In this document: one piece after another, positions 43,751-52,199 of the stretch
Numbering within the stretch: the first letter of the stretch is position 1
Layout of the letters: every line of letters begins with the position of its first letter
Origin: Flavobacteriales bacterium
GTDB lineage: Bacteria > Bacteroidota > Bacteroidia > Flavobacteriales_D > Sanyastnellaceae
Assembly: GCA_022447625.1 (NCBI GenBank)
Contig: JAKVAX010000008.1
Span: 1 to 64,000 of the forward strand
Direction: 5' to 3'
DNA: 64,000 bases
Translations under genes and position numbers: made by a program
The notes under the pieces: model-generated
The model's database searches: none
What the model was told of the DNA's origin: nothing
Seen by the model: only the letters and a program-made list of their open reading frames with translations

Positions 43751-45016
43751 ATGATCATATACAAATTTGGTGGCGCGTCAGTGAAAGATGCTGATGCTGT
43801 GAAGAACGTCGCTAAGATCCTCGGAGAAGCGCAGGATGAACATGTGCTGTTGGTACAATCAGCGATGGGCAAGATGACCAATCACCTAGAGGAGATTTGG
43901 CGAGCATGGATTGTTGGTGAACCGACCGATGATTTGCTCAATGACTTCGGTTCTTTCCATCACGCTATCGCGGAATCGCTCGGGATTCCTGCAGATTTAC
44001 TGACACCGGTCGACGGATTGATCAATGAATTAGGAGAAACACTTGAAGGTGACCCGGGACAAAACACCGCACTCAGCTATGATCGTGTAGTTCCTTTCGG
44101 AGAGCTTGTTGGCACCCGTTTGGTGGCGGCTTACCTCGAGCATCAAGAGCTTCCCATCGAATGGCTCGACGTACGTAATGTGATCGTCACGGATTCTTCT
44201 CACCGGTCAGCAAATGTAGATTGGGAACGCAGTAAGCAAAACGCTGATGTTGTTGCTGCCCACTACGAAGAAGGTGTGCGCAAGTTTGTGCTCACCCAGG
44301 GCTTTATCGGTAAGAGCAACGTAGGGAACACGAGTACCTTAGGGAGAGAAGGTTCTGACTACACTGGAGCCATCCTGGCGTTCCTAACCAATGCTCAATC
44401 ACTCACTATTTGGAAAGATGTTCCAGGAATGTTGAACGCTGATCCAAAGTGGTTCAATAATACGGTAGAGGTAAAGGCCTTATCATTCCGTGAGGCTATT
44501 GAGTTGAGCTACTATGGCGCCTCGGTAATTCACCCGAAGACCATCAAGCCACTTCAGAACAAAGAGATTCCGCTTTACGTGAAGTCTTTCGTCAATACTG
44601 ACCACCCTGGAACTACCATTGCTGCTGGAACAGAAGTGAAGCACTATGTGCCGATGTACATCTTCAAGCCAGACCAGGTCTTGATCAGTATTTCACCACG
44701 CGATTTCTCCTTCATCGTGGAGGCTAACTTCAGAGATATCTTCGAGGCACTCACGTCCTCTGGTATCTCAGTGAATCTTATGCAGAACTCTGCGATTAGC
44801 TTTTCAGTCTGCGTAGATCGAGACGAGCACAAGTTTGAGCGATTCAGAGAATTAATGCAGATGAACTACCAAATCAGATATAATGAGTCGGTAGAGTTGC
44901 TCACCATCAGACATTACGACGAAAAAACGGTCGACCAACTTACCGACGGAAAAGAAGTCTTACTTCAGCAAAAGAGCCGTCACACGTTACGCATGGTTTT
45001 GCGCCAAAATGGCTAA
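43751..45016 (+). CDS. lysC: Aspartate kinase, monofunctional
   Basis: A 421-residue enzyme from ATG 43751 (MIIYKFGGASVKDADAV); the longer frame from 43709 overlaps the acetyltransferase gene and is rejected. The substrate motif KFGGASV is at residues 5-11, GREGSDYTGAILAFL and WKDVPGMLNADPKW follow, and an ACT-like region fills the last 120 residues. It phosphorylates aspartate at the start of lysine, threonine and methionine synthesis. The ACT part suggests feedback control by an amino acid. I see no leader peptide upstream. Confidence 0.92.
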   Translation: MIIYKFGGASVKDADAVKNVAKILGEAQDEHVLLVQSAMGKMTNHLEEIWRAWIVGEPTDDLLNDFGSFHHAIAESLGIPADLLTPVDGLINELGETLEGDPGQNTALSYDRVVPFGELVGTRLVAAYLEHQELPIEWLDVRNVIVTDSSHRSANVDWERSKQNADVVAAHYEEGVRKFVLTQGFIGKSNVGNTSTLGREGSDYTGAILAFLTNAQSLTIWKDVPGMLNADPKWFNNTVEVKALSFREAIELSYYGASVIHPKTIKPLQNKEIPLYVKSFVNTDHPGTTIAAGTEVKHYVPMYIFKPDQVLISISPRDFSFIVEANFRDIFEALTSSGISVNLMQNSAISFSVCVDRDEHKFERFRELMQMNYQIRYNESVELLTIRHYDEKTVDQLTDGKEVLLQQKSRHTLRMVLRQNG

Positions 45017-45033
45017 AAAAGTGTGAAAAGGAC

Positions 45034-45062
45034 TTGCGTTTAGAAAGAAATTTGTAATTTCG
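45034..45062 (+). promoter_or_regulatory. Putative promoter of the structured RNA
   Basis: TTG at 45034-45036, an 18-bp gap, then TAATTTCG at 45055-45062, one base from TAnnTTTG. This is a well-spaced Bacteroidota-type promoter directly before the first hairpin. Confidence 0.4.
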
Positions 45063-45193
45063 ACTATGATCTGCGGAACGTTCGTTTCCGCAAAGAAGGC
45101 AAATTTTCATAGTTACAATGTACTTATTGTAATGGTAGTTTTAGTTTAATGTTAAGTGGAATGGGGACTGAACGCAGTCCCCATTTCTTTTTG
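45063..45193 (+). ncRNA. Candidate small structured RNA (about 130 nt)
   Basis: Four stems follow each other without an ORF. P1 ACTATGA/TCATAGT (45063-45069 with 45107-45113) encloses P2 TGCGGAA/TTCCGCA (45072-45078 with 45086-45092). P3 TTACAAT/ATTGTAA (45113-45119 with 45126-45132) comes next, then a terminator stem. Every arm is perfectly complementary. A promoter-like pair precedes it. It may be an independent sRNA or the structured 3' UTR of the aspartate kinase mRNA. I do not recognise its family. Confidence 0.45.
45161..45193 (+). terminator. Strong terminator after the aspartate kinase / RNA candidate
   Basis: ATGGGGACT (45161-45169) and AGTCCCCAT (45176-45184) form a 9-bp stem with a 6-nt loop, followed by TTCTTTTT. 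Confidence 0.85.
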
Positions 45194-45297
45194 CCTAAAC
45201 TTTCGTGATTGGTTGTTCGCCTTTGGTCGTTAGTTCTTGAATTTTTGCTGATTAGAAAAACTGAACAATTCAGACGCCGGACGCCAGAATTCGTCAC

Positions 45298-45321
45298 AAA
45301 AAAAGCCCCCAAATGGAGGCT
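45298..45321 (-). terminator. Terminator of the DUF2795-like gene
   Basis: On the minus strand, AGCCTCC and GGGGGCT pair (one G-T wobble) and are followed by seven T. It lies 28 bp after the stop codon. Confidence 0.75.
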
Positions 45322-45348
45322 GTTTGAGTCCTGACTTAAGTGCAGGAG

Positions 45349-45570
45349 TTAATACTCGTCTTCATTAAAGAAGAAGTCTTCTTTGGTCGGATAGTCAGGC
45401 CAAATCTCCTCGATACTCTCGTAAGATTCTCCTTCATCCTCAATTTGTTGCAGGTTCTCCACTACTTCGAGCGGAGCTCCGGTGCGCATGGCAAAATCAA
45501 TCAGCTCATCCTTGGTAGCCGGCCATGGCGCATCTTCCAAATAGGAAGCTAATTCCAAGGTCCAATACAT
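45349..45570 (-). CDS. DUF2795-like small acidic protein
   Basis: A 73-residue protein matching the DUF2795 pattern: LASYLEDAPWPATKDELIDFA, then GAPLEVVENLQQIED and a final EEIWPDYPTKEDFFFNEDEY-type tail. DUF2795 proteins are small, abundant cytoplasmic proteins of unknown function in many Bacteroidota. It has its own promoter (TATTTTTG, 38 bp upstream) and terminator. The 5' UTR begins with a perfect hairpin, GTACTG/CAGTAC (45590-45606). Confidence 0.85.
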   Translation of the reverse strand: MYWTLELASYLEDAPWPATKDELIDFAMRTGAPLEVVENLQQIEDEGESYESIEEIWPDYPTKEDFFFNEDEY

Positions 45571-45607
45571 AGCACCAATGTTTTAAGGGGTACTGTAATT
45601 CAGTACG

Positions 45608-45615
45608 CAAAAATA
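45608..45615 (-). promoter_or_regulatory. Putative -7 box of the DUF2795-like gene
   Basis: TATTTTTG on the minus strand matches TAnnTTTG, 38 bp from the start codon. The hairpin GTACTG/CAGTAC begins 1 nt after it, so it would cap the 5' end of the mRNA. Confidence 0.35.
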
Positions 45616-45702
45616 TATTTTTAAACTTTCGAGCCAAGGAAAATCGAATGAACTTAAAAAAAGCTTTCAATCAACACAAAATCAGTTCGTTATGAACTTT
45701 AT

Positions 45703-46245
45703 TTAGGGCATCCAAGGCGTCTCTTCCACTCGCAAGTCGTATGCCAACTTCCTCGAAAGGACGAAAAAGTAGTCTGACAAGCGATTCAAAAAGCGAATCA
45801 TGTCGCTTTGCACGTAGGACGTTCGAGCAAGGGTAATGGTTGCCCGTTCAGCACGTCTACATATACATCTTACGACGTGACAATGCGAAATAGTTACATG
45901 TCCACCAGGTAAAACAAAGTTCTTTAACGGGGGAAGTGTGCTATCCATTGCGTCCATCGCAGTTTCCAGAGCCTCAATGCGTTCGACCTTAAATGTGGGT
46001 AAAGTCATTTTGTTCTTCTCTGGATCACTCGCTAGGTGACTTCCAATCGTAAACAAGTCTTCTTGGATTTGAATCAGCTCTTCTTGAAAGGCATCTGTTC
46101 CTTCTTGATCTCGCAATAAACCTACGTTGGCATTCAACTCGTCGAGCGTACCGTAAGCCTCAATGCGGTCGTGGTCTTTCGCTAGTCGCGTACCTCCAAG
46201 GATACCTGTGGTTCCGTTGTCTCCTGTTTTCGTGTATACTTTCAT
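45703..46245 (-). CDS. ATP:cob(I)alamin adenosyltransferase, PduO type
   Basis: A 180-residue enzyme that makes adenosylcobalamin from cob(I)alamin and ATP. The N-terminal ATP motif is KVYTKTGDNGTTGILGG, then DRIEAYGTLDELNANVGL, and the C-terminal RRAERATITLAR and RFLNRLSDYFFVLSRKLA are signatures of this family. The length is standard. The start overlaps the upstream cyclase gene by 4 bp (ATGA). No cobalamin riboswitch is seen upstream, and the client enzyme is not in the window. Confidence 0.93.
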   Translation of the reverse strand: MKVYTKTGDNGTTGILGGTRLAKDHDRIEAYGTLDELNANVGLLRDQEGTDAFQEELIQIQEDLFTIGSHLASDPEKNKMTLPTFKVERIEALETAMDAMDSTLPPLKNFVLPGGHVTISHCHVVRCICRRAERATITLARTSYVQSDMIRFLNRLSDYFFVLSRKLAYDLRVEETPWMP

Positions 46246-49241
46246 TTCTTCTCGTCTACTACAAAGTACATCTCAAGTTCTCCTTTGTTCTTTGCTTGAA
46301 TCTTTCCTCTTGATTCACAATTGAAATGCTCCTTGACTAATTCGAAGGTGCTCGCACTGATGTTTATACGAGCAGGCTCACCACTAGATTCCATTCGAGC
46401 TGCGGTATTCACGGTGTCACCCCAGATGTCATAGGCGAATTTGCGTTCTCCCACCACACCCGCAATCAGCGGCCCGCTGTGGATTCCTATGCGAAGATCA
46501 CATTCCGGAAGTCCTTTCTCTCGGTTGCGTTGGTTGAGCTTCTTCATGCTTTCAAGCATTCCAAAGGCAAAACGAACGAGGTTCTCAGCATGCAATGGAT
46601 CTTCCCTCGGAATACCAGTAGCACACATGTAAGCATCACCAATTGTCTTGATTTTCTCGACTCCAAACTCGTCGCACAAACGATCAAAACTCTTGAAGGC
46701 TTCGTCAAGAAGACCAACCAACTCATCGGCTGTGATCTTTTCGCTCAAAGATGTGAATCCTTTCAAATCAGAGAATAACACCGAAGCGCCATCGTAGTCT
46801 TTTGTTTCCGCATATCCCTTTTCCTTCAGCTCCTCGGCGGTGTCTTTAGTAAGAATATTGAGTAAGAGCGCTGCTGATTTTTCCTTCTCTAGACGCACTT
46901 CTTCGGTGCGCTCAAGTACCGTTCTTTCTAGTCGTTCATTTGCACGCCGTAATCGACGAAGGCGGTACTGCACAAAGCCATACACGGCCAAGAACAAACC
47001 AATCGCCATCACTGCGATGAACAAGGGATTCATCCAGAATGGCTGTTTAATCTTGACAGCGTATGAGAGTGGTTCTTCATTCCAGAATCCATCGCTGTTT
47101 CGTGCACGTAGCTGGAAGGTGTAATCACCAGGTGGAATCTGCGGATAAGTATGTGATCGAACCTCTTGAAGGTCTACCCATTCTTCCTCTAATCCTTCAA
47201 GTCGGCACTGGAAGATTACAACCTCAGGTTGTGAAAGATCGAAACCATTGAAGTCAAAAGAGAGGTGATTGGCATCATAAGGCAAGATCAGTTCTTCAGG
47301 CAGCCCAACCTCATTCGTTGAGAGGTCATAAACGCCCCAATCCACTGATTCGTAATTCAAACGGATACCATCTAAGACAATACCTGGAGCTTCTTCATTG
47401 ATGAATGCCCCTTCAGGATCAAATCGGATCAATCCTTGGGTGGTCGCCAACCAGACGGTATTCGGCTCTAAAAAATCAAAGGTCACATCGTTGATTTGAC
47501 CCTCAACGCCTTCTTCATTGCCATAGCTCTCATGATTCAAAACGAACTCTTGCGTTGGATCTAGCTCAATGAAGTCAATTCCAGCTCGCGTCACGACCCA
47601 GAGGTTTTCTAAGGGGTCGAGATGAAGAGATGAGACGCGCAAATCACTCAGGTAGCGATCGCTGTAATGCTTCACTTTTGTGCCGTAACGGAAGATTCCT
47701 TGGCGTTCCGTTGCTATCCAGACATTTCCGTTGGAGTCAATTTCGATATCGACAATATTTAGTTCTTCGCTCCCTTCAATTGGTAGGATATCTGCTCTTT
47801 TTGGGATGATTTCATTGTCCGATTCCGCAATAGCGAAAGCAAAAAGACCACAAGAACTACCTACGAAACACAGGCTATCATTGACAGCGATATCTGTGAG
47901 CTCACCGCAGGCCAAATCGATGTTAGTCAGACGTTCTCCATTGATTTCAAAGAAATCTTCCGTTACGAAAACGGTAGATTTTACGTTGCTCAGATAGTTC
48001 AAAACCGCGGCGTCTTTTGTGAAAGTGTTGAAGCGGTAGATATCTTGCCAAGCCTCATGAATGAGCACTTCTCGATTGTCTTTCAGCGTGGCAAACGATG
48101 GCTGGTTAGCTTGAATCTTAGCCAGTGTGGCTTGCACTCCTTCATCAGCAATCGGAGGGAGCATTTTTTGAACCTGCTCTCCTCTTTTCCATTGATACAA
48201 ATCGCCGTCAATGCTGTTGAAGAACAATAGGCTATCGCCGAAGCTAACTAGGGAAACAACTGAGGTTTCAGGGAAACCATGGGCCAGTGTGTAATGCGCC
48301 GCACTTTGTCCGGTCAATTGACAAACCCCTCCAAAATAGGTCGCGAACCAAAGGCTTCCACTACGATCACGGTGAATGTCGCGAATACGATCATTGCTCA
48401 GCCCATTTTGAGTTCCAAAGACCGTGACTTCGCCGCTTTCTTCATGGAATTCGAAGGCTCCAACACGGGTGCCAATCCAAAAATGCCCTTGCTCATCTTG
48501 TTCGATAGCGCGAATGCGAGAGTGGCTGATCAATTCGGGTACCACTTGAACAATCGCCCCTTCATCGATGACCGATAGCCCGTTCTGATGGCCTACCCAA
48601 ACTCTGCCTTGATTGTCTTCAAAGAGCGCTAAAATCCGGTCTTGCAATTCTTCTTCAGAGCGCAGATTGTAGCCGCCATTGCTTTGATTGTACAGGCCGC
48701 GATCTGTGCCTATCCATAACTGTTGTTGGCCATCAACGAGTAAACATCGAACGTTTGATTCTTCGAGTTCATAGATATGCACGAGTCCGCTGTCTTCGCT
48801 AAAGCGGAACAGGCCTTCGCCTATCGTACCCACCCAAAGATGATAGTCGAATTCCGCGAAAGCTCTGATTTGAGCACCACTTACATCATAGGCCGTATCA
48901 ACGCGTTCGAATTGATCGTGCTGCATTTTCCATAGACCGCGGTGATCTGTTCCAATGAATAATTGGTCAGATGAGTCAAAGAATAGACTGCGAACGGTAT
49001 CCGAAGTTAATTCGGTGGTGTGATCCCAGATTTCGAAGTTGAAGCCATCAAATCTGACCAGTCCGCCGCCTTCCGAACCAACATAGAGCCTTCCCAATTC
49101 GTCTTCCGCAATAGCGTAAGCACCATCAGACGGAAAGCCAGACCCTGGTCCAAATTGGTTAAACTCGTAAACCTGAGCGGTTCCACCGAAGGTGAAAAGA
49201 AGGCTAAAAAGCCCCAAGAGATATGTGGCGAAGTGCTGCAT
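46242..49241 (-). CDS. Propeller/Y_Y_Y sensor fused to a class III nucleotide cyclase
   Basis: A 999-residue protein from ATG 49241 (MQHFATYLLGLFSLL), which gives a clean signal peptide ending at GGTAQ; 24 upstream codons are unlikely. Residues about 25-640 are two-component-regulator propeller repeats (patterns such as DELGRLYVGSEGGGLVRFDG and DNQGRVWVGHQNGLSVID). A Y_Y_Y domain follows (near 655-735, PPGDYTFQLRARNSDG), then a TM helix, a coiled coil and a catalytic cyclase domain. The metal aspartates are in LFSDLKGFT and IKTIGDAYM. Lys before TIGD and Asp in YDIWGDTVN favour ATP as substrate. It is likely a periplasmic-signal-controlled cAMP source. Confidence 0.9.
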   Translation of the reverse strand: MQHFATYLLGLFSLLFTFGGTAQVYEFNQFGPGSGFPSDGAYAIAEDELGRLYVGSEGGGLVRFDGFNFEIWDHTTELTSDTVRSLFFDSSDQLFIGTDHRGLWKMQHDQFERVDTAYDVSGAQIRAFAEFDYHLWVGTIGEGLFRFSEDSGLVHIYELEESNVRCLLVDGQQQLWIGTDRGLYNQSNGGYNLRSEEELQDRILALFEDNQGRVWVGHQNGLSVIDEGAIVQVVPELISHSRIRAIEQDEQGHFWIGTRVGAFEFHEESGEVTVFGTQNGLSNDRIRDIHRDRSGSLWFATYFGGVCQLTGQSAAHYTLAHGFPETSVVSLVSFGDSLLFFNSIDGDLYQWKRGEQVQKMLPPIADEGVQATLAKIQANQPSFATLKDNREVLIHEAWQDIYRFNTFTKDAAVLNYLSNVKSTVFVTEDFFEINGERLTNIDLACGELTDIAVNDSLCFVGSSCGLFAFAIAESDNEIIPKRADILPIEGSEELNIVDIEIDSNGNVWIATERQGIFRYGTKVKHYSDRYLSDLRVSSLHLDPLENLWVVTRAGIDFIELDPTQEFVLNHESYGNEEGVEGQINDVTFDFLEPNTVWLATTQGLIRFDPEGAFINEEAPGIVLDGIRLNYESVDWGVYDLSTNEVGLPEELILPYDANHLSFDFNGFDLSQPEVVIFQCRLEGLEEEWVDLQEVRSHTYPQIPPGDYTFQLRARNSDGFWNEEPLSYAVKIKQPFWMNPLFIAVMAIGLFLAVYGFVQYRLRRLRRANERLERTVLERTEEVRLEKEKSAALLLNILTKDTAEELKEKGYAETKDYDGASVLFSDLKGFTSLSEKITADELVGLLDEAFKSFDRLCDEFGVEKIKTIGDAYMCATGIPREDPLHAENLVRFAFGMLESMKKLNQRNREKGLPECDLRIGIHSGPLIAGVVGERKFAYDIWGDTVNTAARMESSGEPARINISASTFELVKEHFNCESRGKIQAKNKGELEMYFVVDEKK
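47823..47837. repeat. Iterated palindrome, exact copy (TTCCGCAATAGCGAA)
   Basis: Exact match to TTCCGCNNTAGCGAA within the propeller-cyclase gene. Confidence 0.8.
48795..48809. repeat. Iterated palindrome, exact copy (TTCGCTAAAGCGGAA, reverse form)
   Basis: Exact match in reverse orientation within the same propeller-cyclase gene. A third near copy follows at 49104-49118. Confidence 0.8.
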
Positions 49242-49315
49242 TGCCCTTAAGATTTGCCAAATTACACTCCTGTGATGTGTCTTCACAGTGGATTCGGCTA
49301 AATTCACCTTCAATT

Positions 49316-49765
49316 ATGATGGGAGATTTGATCAAGTATACTGATTCGGCGAAACAAGAGCGTTATGATCGCGCATATTTAAAGATGGCCATGGAATGGG
49401 CCAAGCTGTCTCATTGCAAGCGTAAACAAGTTGGGGCGTTGATTGTAAAGAAAGGTATGATCATCGCTGACGGATATAATGGCACGCCGTCTGGATTTGA
49501 AAATGATTGCGAAGACTGTGAAGGCAAAACCAAGTGGTATGTTCTTCACGCCGAAGCGAATGCTATTACCAAAGTGGCTCGTTCCAATAACAGTGCAGAG
49601 AACGCCACGTTGTACGTTACCCTGTCTCCTTGTACTGATTGTTCGAAACTGATCTTACAAGCGGGTATTAAAAGAGTGGTTTTTATGACTGCGTACAAAG
49701 ATGATAGTGGTTTGGTGTTCCTTCGCCAAGCTGGTATTGAAGTAGTTCAGATCGCTGAACCATAA
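49316..49765 (+). CDS. dCMP deaminase family protein
   Basis: A 149-residue zinc deaminase from the ATG pair at 49316. The catalytic motif is H78-A-E80 in VLHAEANAI and the zinc-binding PCxxC is at 105-109 in LSPCTDCSKL. An additional Cys-rich loop, ENDCEDCEGKTKW, is typical of dCMP deaminases of the ComEB group. It converts dCMP to dUMP for thymidylate synthesis. Ten bp separate it from the protease gene. It diverges from the propeller-cyclase gene with a 74-bp shared promoter region. Confidence 0.92.
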   Translation: MMGDLIKYTDSAKQERYDRAYLKMAMEWAKLSHCKRKQVGALIVKKGMIIADGYNGTPSGFENDCEDCEGKTKWYVLHAEANAITKVARSNNSAENATLYVTLSPCTDCSKLILQAGIKRVVFMTAYKDDSGLVFLRQAGIEVVQIAEP

Positions 49766-49775
49766 TTTGAAGTGA

Positions 49776-51485
49776 ATGAGTGAACGTATCAATGATATTA
49801 TGAATGAGGAACCAAAGCGTAGTCGTTCGGCTTTTCAGCCGCTGATCTATGCCATCCTTGTTGTCTTAGGAGTGTACATCGGGAGTAACTTCTCTGGGAA
49901 TAGTACTTTCACGCACCGTCCAACGGCCTCTGAGAACCCAAATAAATTGGTGAACATCATCAACAAGATCGATGAGATGTACGTGGATTCTATAGAGAAG
50001 AAAGCGCTGATCGAGAGGGCGATCAACGCCATGTTGGAAGACCTCGATCCGCACTCGTACTACATTTCATCGGAGGAACTGGCGTCGGTTCAGGAGCCAC
50101 TCCAAGGAAACTTCGAAGGTATTGGTGTAGAGTTCATGATCCAAAAAGATACCCTCGTAGTGGTATCACCAATTCAAGGAGGGCCATCTGAAACGGCGGG
50201 CATTCGCGCAGGTGACCGCATTGTCGAAGTCGACGGTGAACACATCGCAGGCATTGGATTGACCAACTCTAAGGTCATGGAAGTTCTGAAAGGGGAGAAG
50301 GGAACCAAGGTAGATCTTAAGATTAAACGCCGAGGAACGGATGATATCCTCGACTTCAATATTACACGTGATCGTATTCCAATTTATAGTGTGGTGGCTT
50401 CGACTATTGTTGAGCCAGGAGTAGGCTATATCAAACTCACGCGCTTTGCAAAGAACTCTTATGAAGAGTTCATGATGGGTATGGCGAAGCTTGACGAAGC
50501 TGGTGCCGAAAGCATCATCTTCGACCTTCGTGGAAACGGTGGTGGATACCTTCACGTAGCCATCCCGATGGTAGAAGAATTCTTGGAAGACGATAAGTTA
50601 ATCGTATACACGGAAGGGGTGAATTCTCCACGAAGCGAATACCGATCTCAACGTCGTGGACGTTATGCAGAAAAAGACGTAGTAATCCTGATTAATTCGG
50701 GTTCTGCGAGCGCAAGTGAAATCATGGCAGGTGCCTTGCAAGACCACGATCGCTCGATAACTGTAGGCCGTCGCTCCTTCGGAAAAGGACTCGTTCAAGA
50801 CGAGATTGCATTGCCTGATGAGTCAGCGTTACGTTTGACAGTGGCGCGTTACTACACGCCTACAGGTCGTTCGATTCAGCGTCCGTACGGTGATGAAATT
50901 GATTACGAGAACGATTACAATGATCGTTACGATAGTGGTGAGCTGTACTCGGAAGAGAAGATAGAACTCAATGATACGTTGAAGTTCACCACCCCAGAAG
51001 GACGCATCGTCTATGGGGGGGGAGGAATTACTCCAGATGTCTTTGTCCCGATTGATACGATTGGAGCAAGCTGGTACTTCTCTGATTTAAGCTACGCTGG
51101 AACCATTCGTAGATACGGATTTGACTATTCTGATAGCCATCGAGATGAACTATCAAGCTACTCAGATGTTCAATCATTTCTGAAAGGATTCAAGGTCACG
51201 AACGCGATGATGGAAGGCCTCTTTCAGGCCGGTGAGGAAGATGGATATGAGCGCGATGAGCGCGCCATCGCCGAAAGTAGGGAAGTAATGAAAATCCGCC
51301 TTAAAGCCCACATGGCAAAGAACCTTTTTGGTGACGAAGCATACTACCGCGCCTTACTCGAGGATGACAATGTGTATGATGCAGCGCTCGAAGTAGCAAG
51401 AAATTACAAGGACTACGCTATCGTAAATGGCGAATTGACCTTACTTTCGTCCACGGAAGTGGAAGAAGCGATGACAACGAATTGA
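49776..51485 (+). CDS. C-terminal processing protease, S41 family (CtpA-like)
   Basis: A 569-residue periplasmic serine protease. An N-terminal TM anchor (about 21-40) is followed by a region with LEDLDPHSYYISSEEL, a PDZ domain (about 95-180, GIRAGDRIVEVDGEHIAGIG), and the S41 domain with the nucleophile Ser in NSGSASASEIMAGALQD and Lys in GRRSFGKGLVQ. The C-terminal extension (about 400-569) is longer than in the shortest CtpA proteins and is common in Bacteroidota. It would trim or degrade secreted and outer-membrane proteins. Confidence 0.93.
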   Translation: MSERINDIMNEEPKRSRSAFQPLIYAILVVLGVYIGSNFSGNSTFTHRPTASENPNKLVNIINKIDEMYVDSIEKKALIERAINAMLEDLDPHSYYISSEELASVQEPLQGNFEGIGVEFMIQKDTLVVVSPIQGGPSETAGIRAGDRIVEVDGEHIAGIGLTNSKVMEVLKGEKGTKVDLKIKRRGTDDILDFNITRDRIPIYSVVASTIVEPGVGYIKLTRFAKNSYEEFMMGMAKLDEAGAESIIFDLRGNGGGYLHVAIPMVEEFLEDDKLIVYTEGVNSPRSEYRSQRRGRYAEKDVVILINSGSASASEIMAGALQDHDRSITVGRRSFGKGLVQDEIALPDESALRLTVARYYTPTGRSIQRPYGDEIDYENDYNDRYDSGELYSEEKIELNDTLKFTTPEGRIVYGGGGITPDVFVPIDTIGASWYFSDLSYAGTIRRYGFDYSDSHRDELSSYSDVQSFLKGFKVTNAMMEGLFQAGEEDGYERDERAIAESREVMKIRLKAHMAKNLFGDEAYYRALLEDDNVYDAALEVARNYKDYAIVNGELTLLSSTEVEEAMTTN

Positions 51486-51493
51486 TACTTTTG
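51486..51493 (+). promoter_or_regulatory. Putative -7 box of the superoxide dismutase gene
   Basis: TACTTTTG matches TAnnTTTG exactly, beginning one base after the protease gene ends and 40 bp before the dismutase start. Confidence 0.35.
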
Positions 51494-51533
51494 ACACTCA
51501 AACCCTAATATCAACCTTATAAATCCAGAAAAC

Positions 51534-52136
51534 ATGGCTTTTGAATTATCACAACTGCCTTACGCATATGACGCTTTGGAACCACACATGGATGCGCGTA
51601 CCATGGAAATTCACCACTCGAAGCACCATGCAGGTTACACAAGCAAATTGAACGCAGCAATCGAAGGAACGGATATGGCAAATATGTCTATCGAAGATAT
51701 CTGTGCAAATATTGGCGATAACACTGGTGTTCGTAACAACGGAGGAGGTTACTATAACCACAACCTATTCTGGTCAGTAATGTCACCAAACGGAGGAGGA
51801 AACCCTTCAGGTGACCTTGGTGCAGCGATTGATGCGAAGTTCGGTTCATTCGATGCATTCAAAGAAGAGTTCTCAAAGGCTGCAGCTACGCGCTTCGGTT
51901 CAGGATGGGCTTGGCTTTGTGTGAAAGACGGTGAACTTGAGATTTGTTCAACCGCAAACCAGGACAACCCATTGATGCCTGGTGTTGGATGTAGTGGCAC
52001 ACCGATTCTTGGTCTTGACGTTTGGGAGCACGCTTACTACCTGAACTACCAGAACCGTCGCCCTGACTACATCGGTGCATTCTTCAACGTGATCAACTGG
52101 GACGAAGTAGCAAGCCGTTACGCTGCTGCGAAGTAA
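51534..52136 (+). CDS. Superoxide dismutase, Fe/Mn type
   Basis: A 200-residue cytoplasmic dismutase. Metal ligands are visible as His in [12 protein letters not shown], His in [10 protein letters not shown], and Asp and His in [16 protein letters not shown]. The sequence [12 protein letters not shown] is typical of the Fe/Mn family. Sequence alone does not decide Fe versus Mn. It removes superoxide. It has its own promoter and a terminator at 52159-52190. The codon usage looks strongly biased, suggesting high expression. Confidence 0.95.
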   Translation: MAFELSQLPYAYDALEPHMDARTMEIHHSKHHAGYTSKLNAAIEGTDMANMSIEDICANIGDNTGVRNNGGGYYNHNLFWSVMSPNGGGNPSGDLGAAIDAKFGSFDAFKEEFSKAAATRFGSGWAWLCVKDGELEICSTANQDNPLMPGVGCSGTPILGLDVWEHAYYLNYQNRRPDYIGAFFNVINWDEVASRYAAAK

Positions 52137-52158
52137 TCCTTTGATATAAAATTGCAGA

Positions 52159-52190
52159 AGAGGCCATCCGCTGGGTGGCCTCTTTGTATT
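52159..52190 (+). terminator. Terminator of the superoxide dismutase gene
   Basis: AGAGGCCA (52159-52166) and TGGCCTCT (52176-52183) form an 8-bp stem followed by TTGTATT. The tail overlaps a TATTTTGC box just before ispD. Confidence 0.7.
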
Positions 52191-52199
52191 TTGCAGCAT

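Larger units (their letters stand above)
45017..45348. other. Spacer holding a structured RNA candidate, terminators and repeats
   Basis: A 332-bp gap. It contains a promoter-like pair, three successive hairpins and a terminator (45034-45193, described separately), a degenerate 7-bp-period stretch beginning with TT every seven bases (45209-45236), GACGCCG/GACGCCA at 45273-45286, and the terminator of the convergent small gene at 45298-45321. Confidence 0.6.

Noticed and set aside
46246-49315. Cobalamin riboswitch for the adenosyltransferase gene
   Set aside because: The gene starts inside the cyclase operon, and no B12-box-like sequence or suitable leader was found before the cyclase gene.
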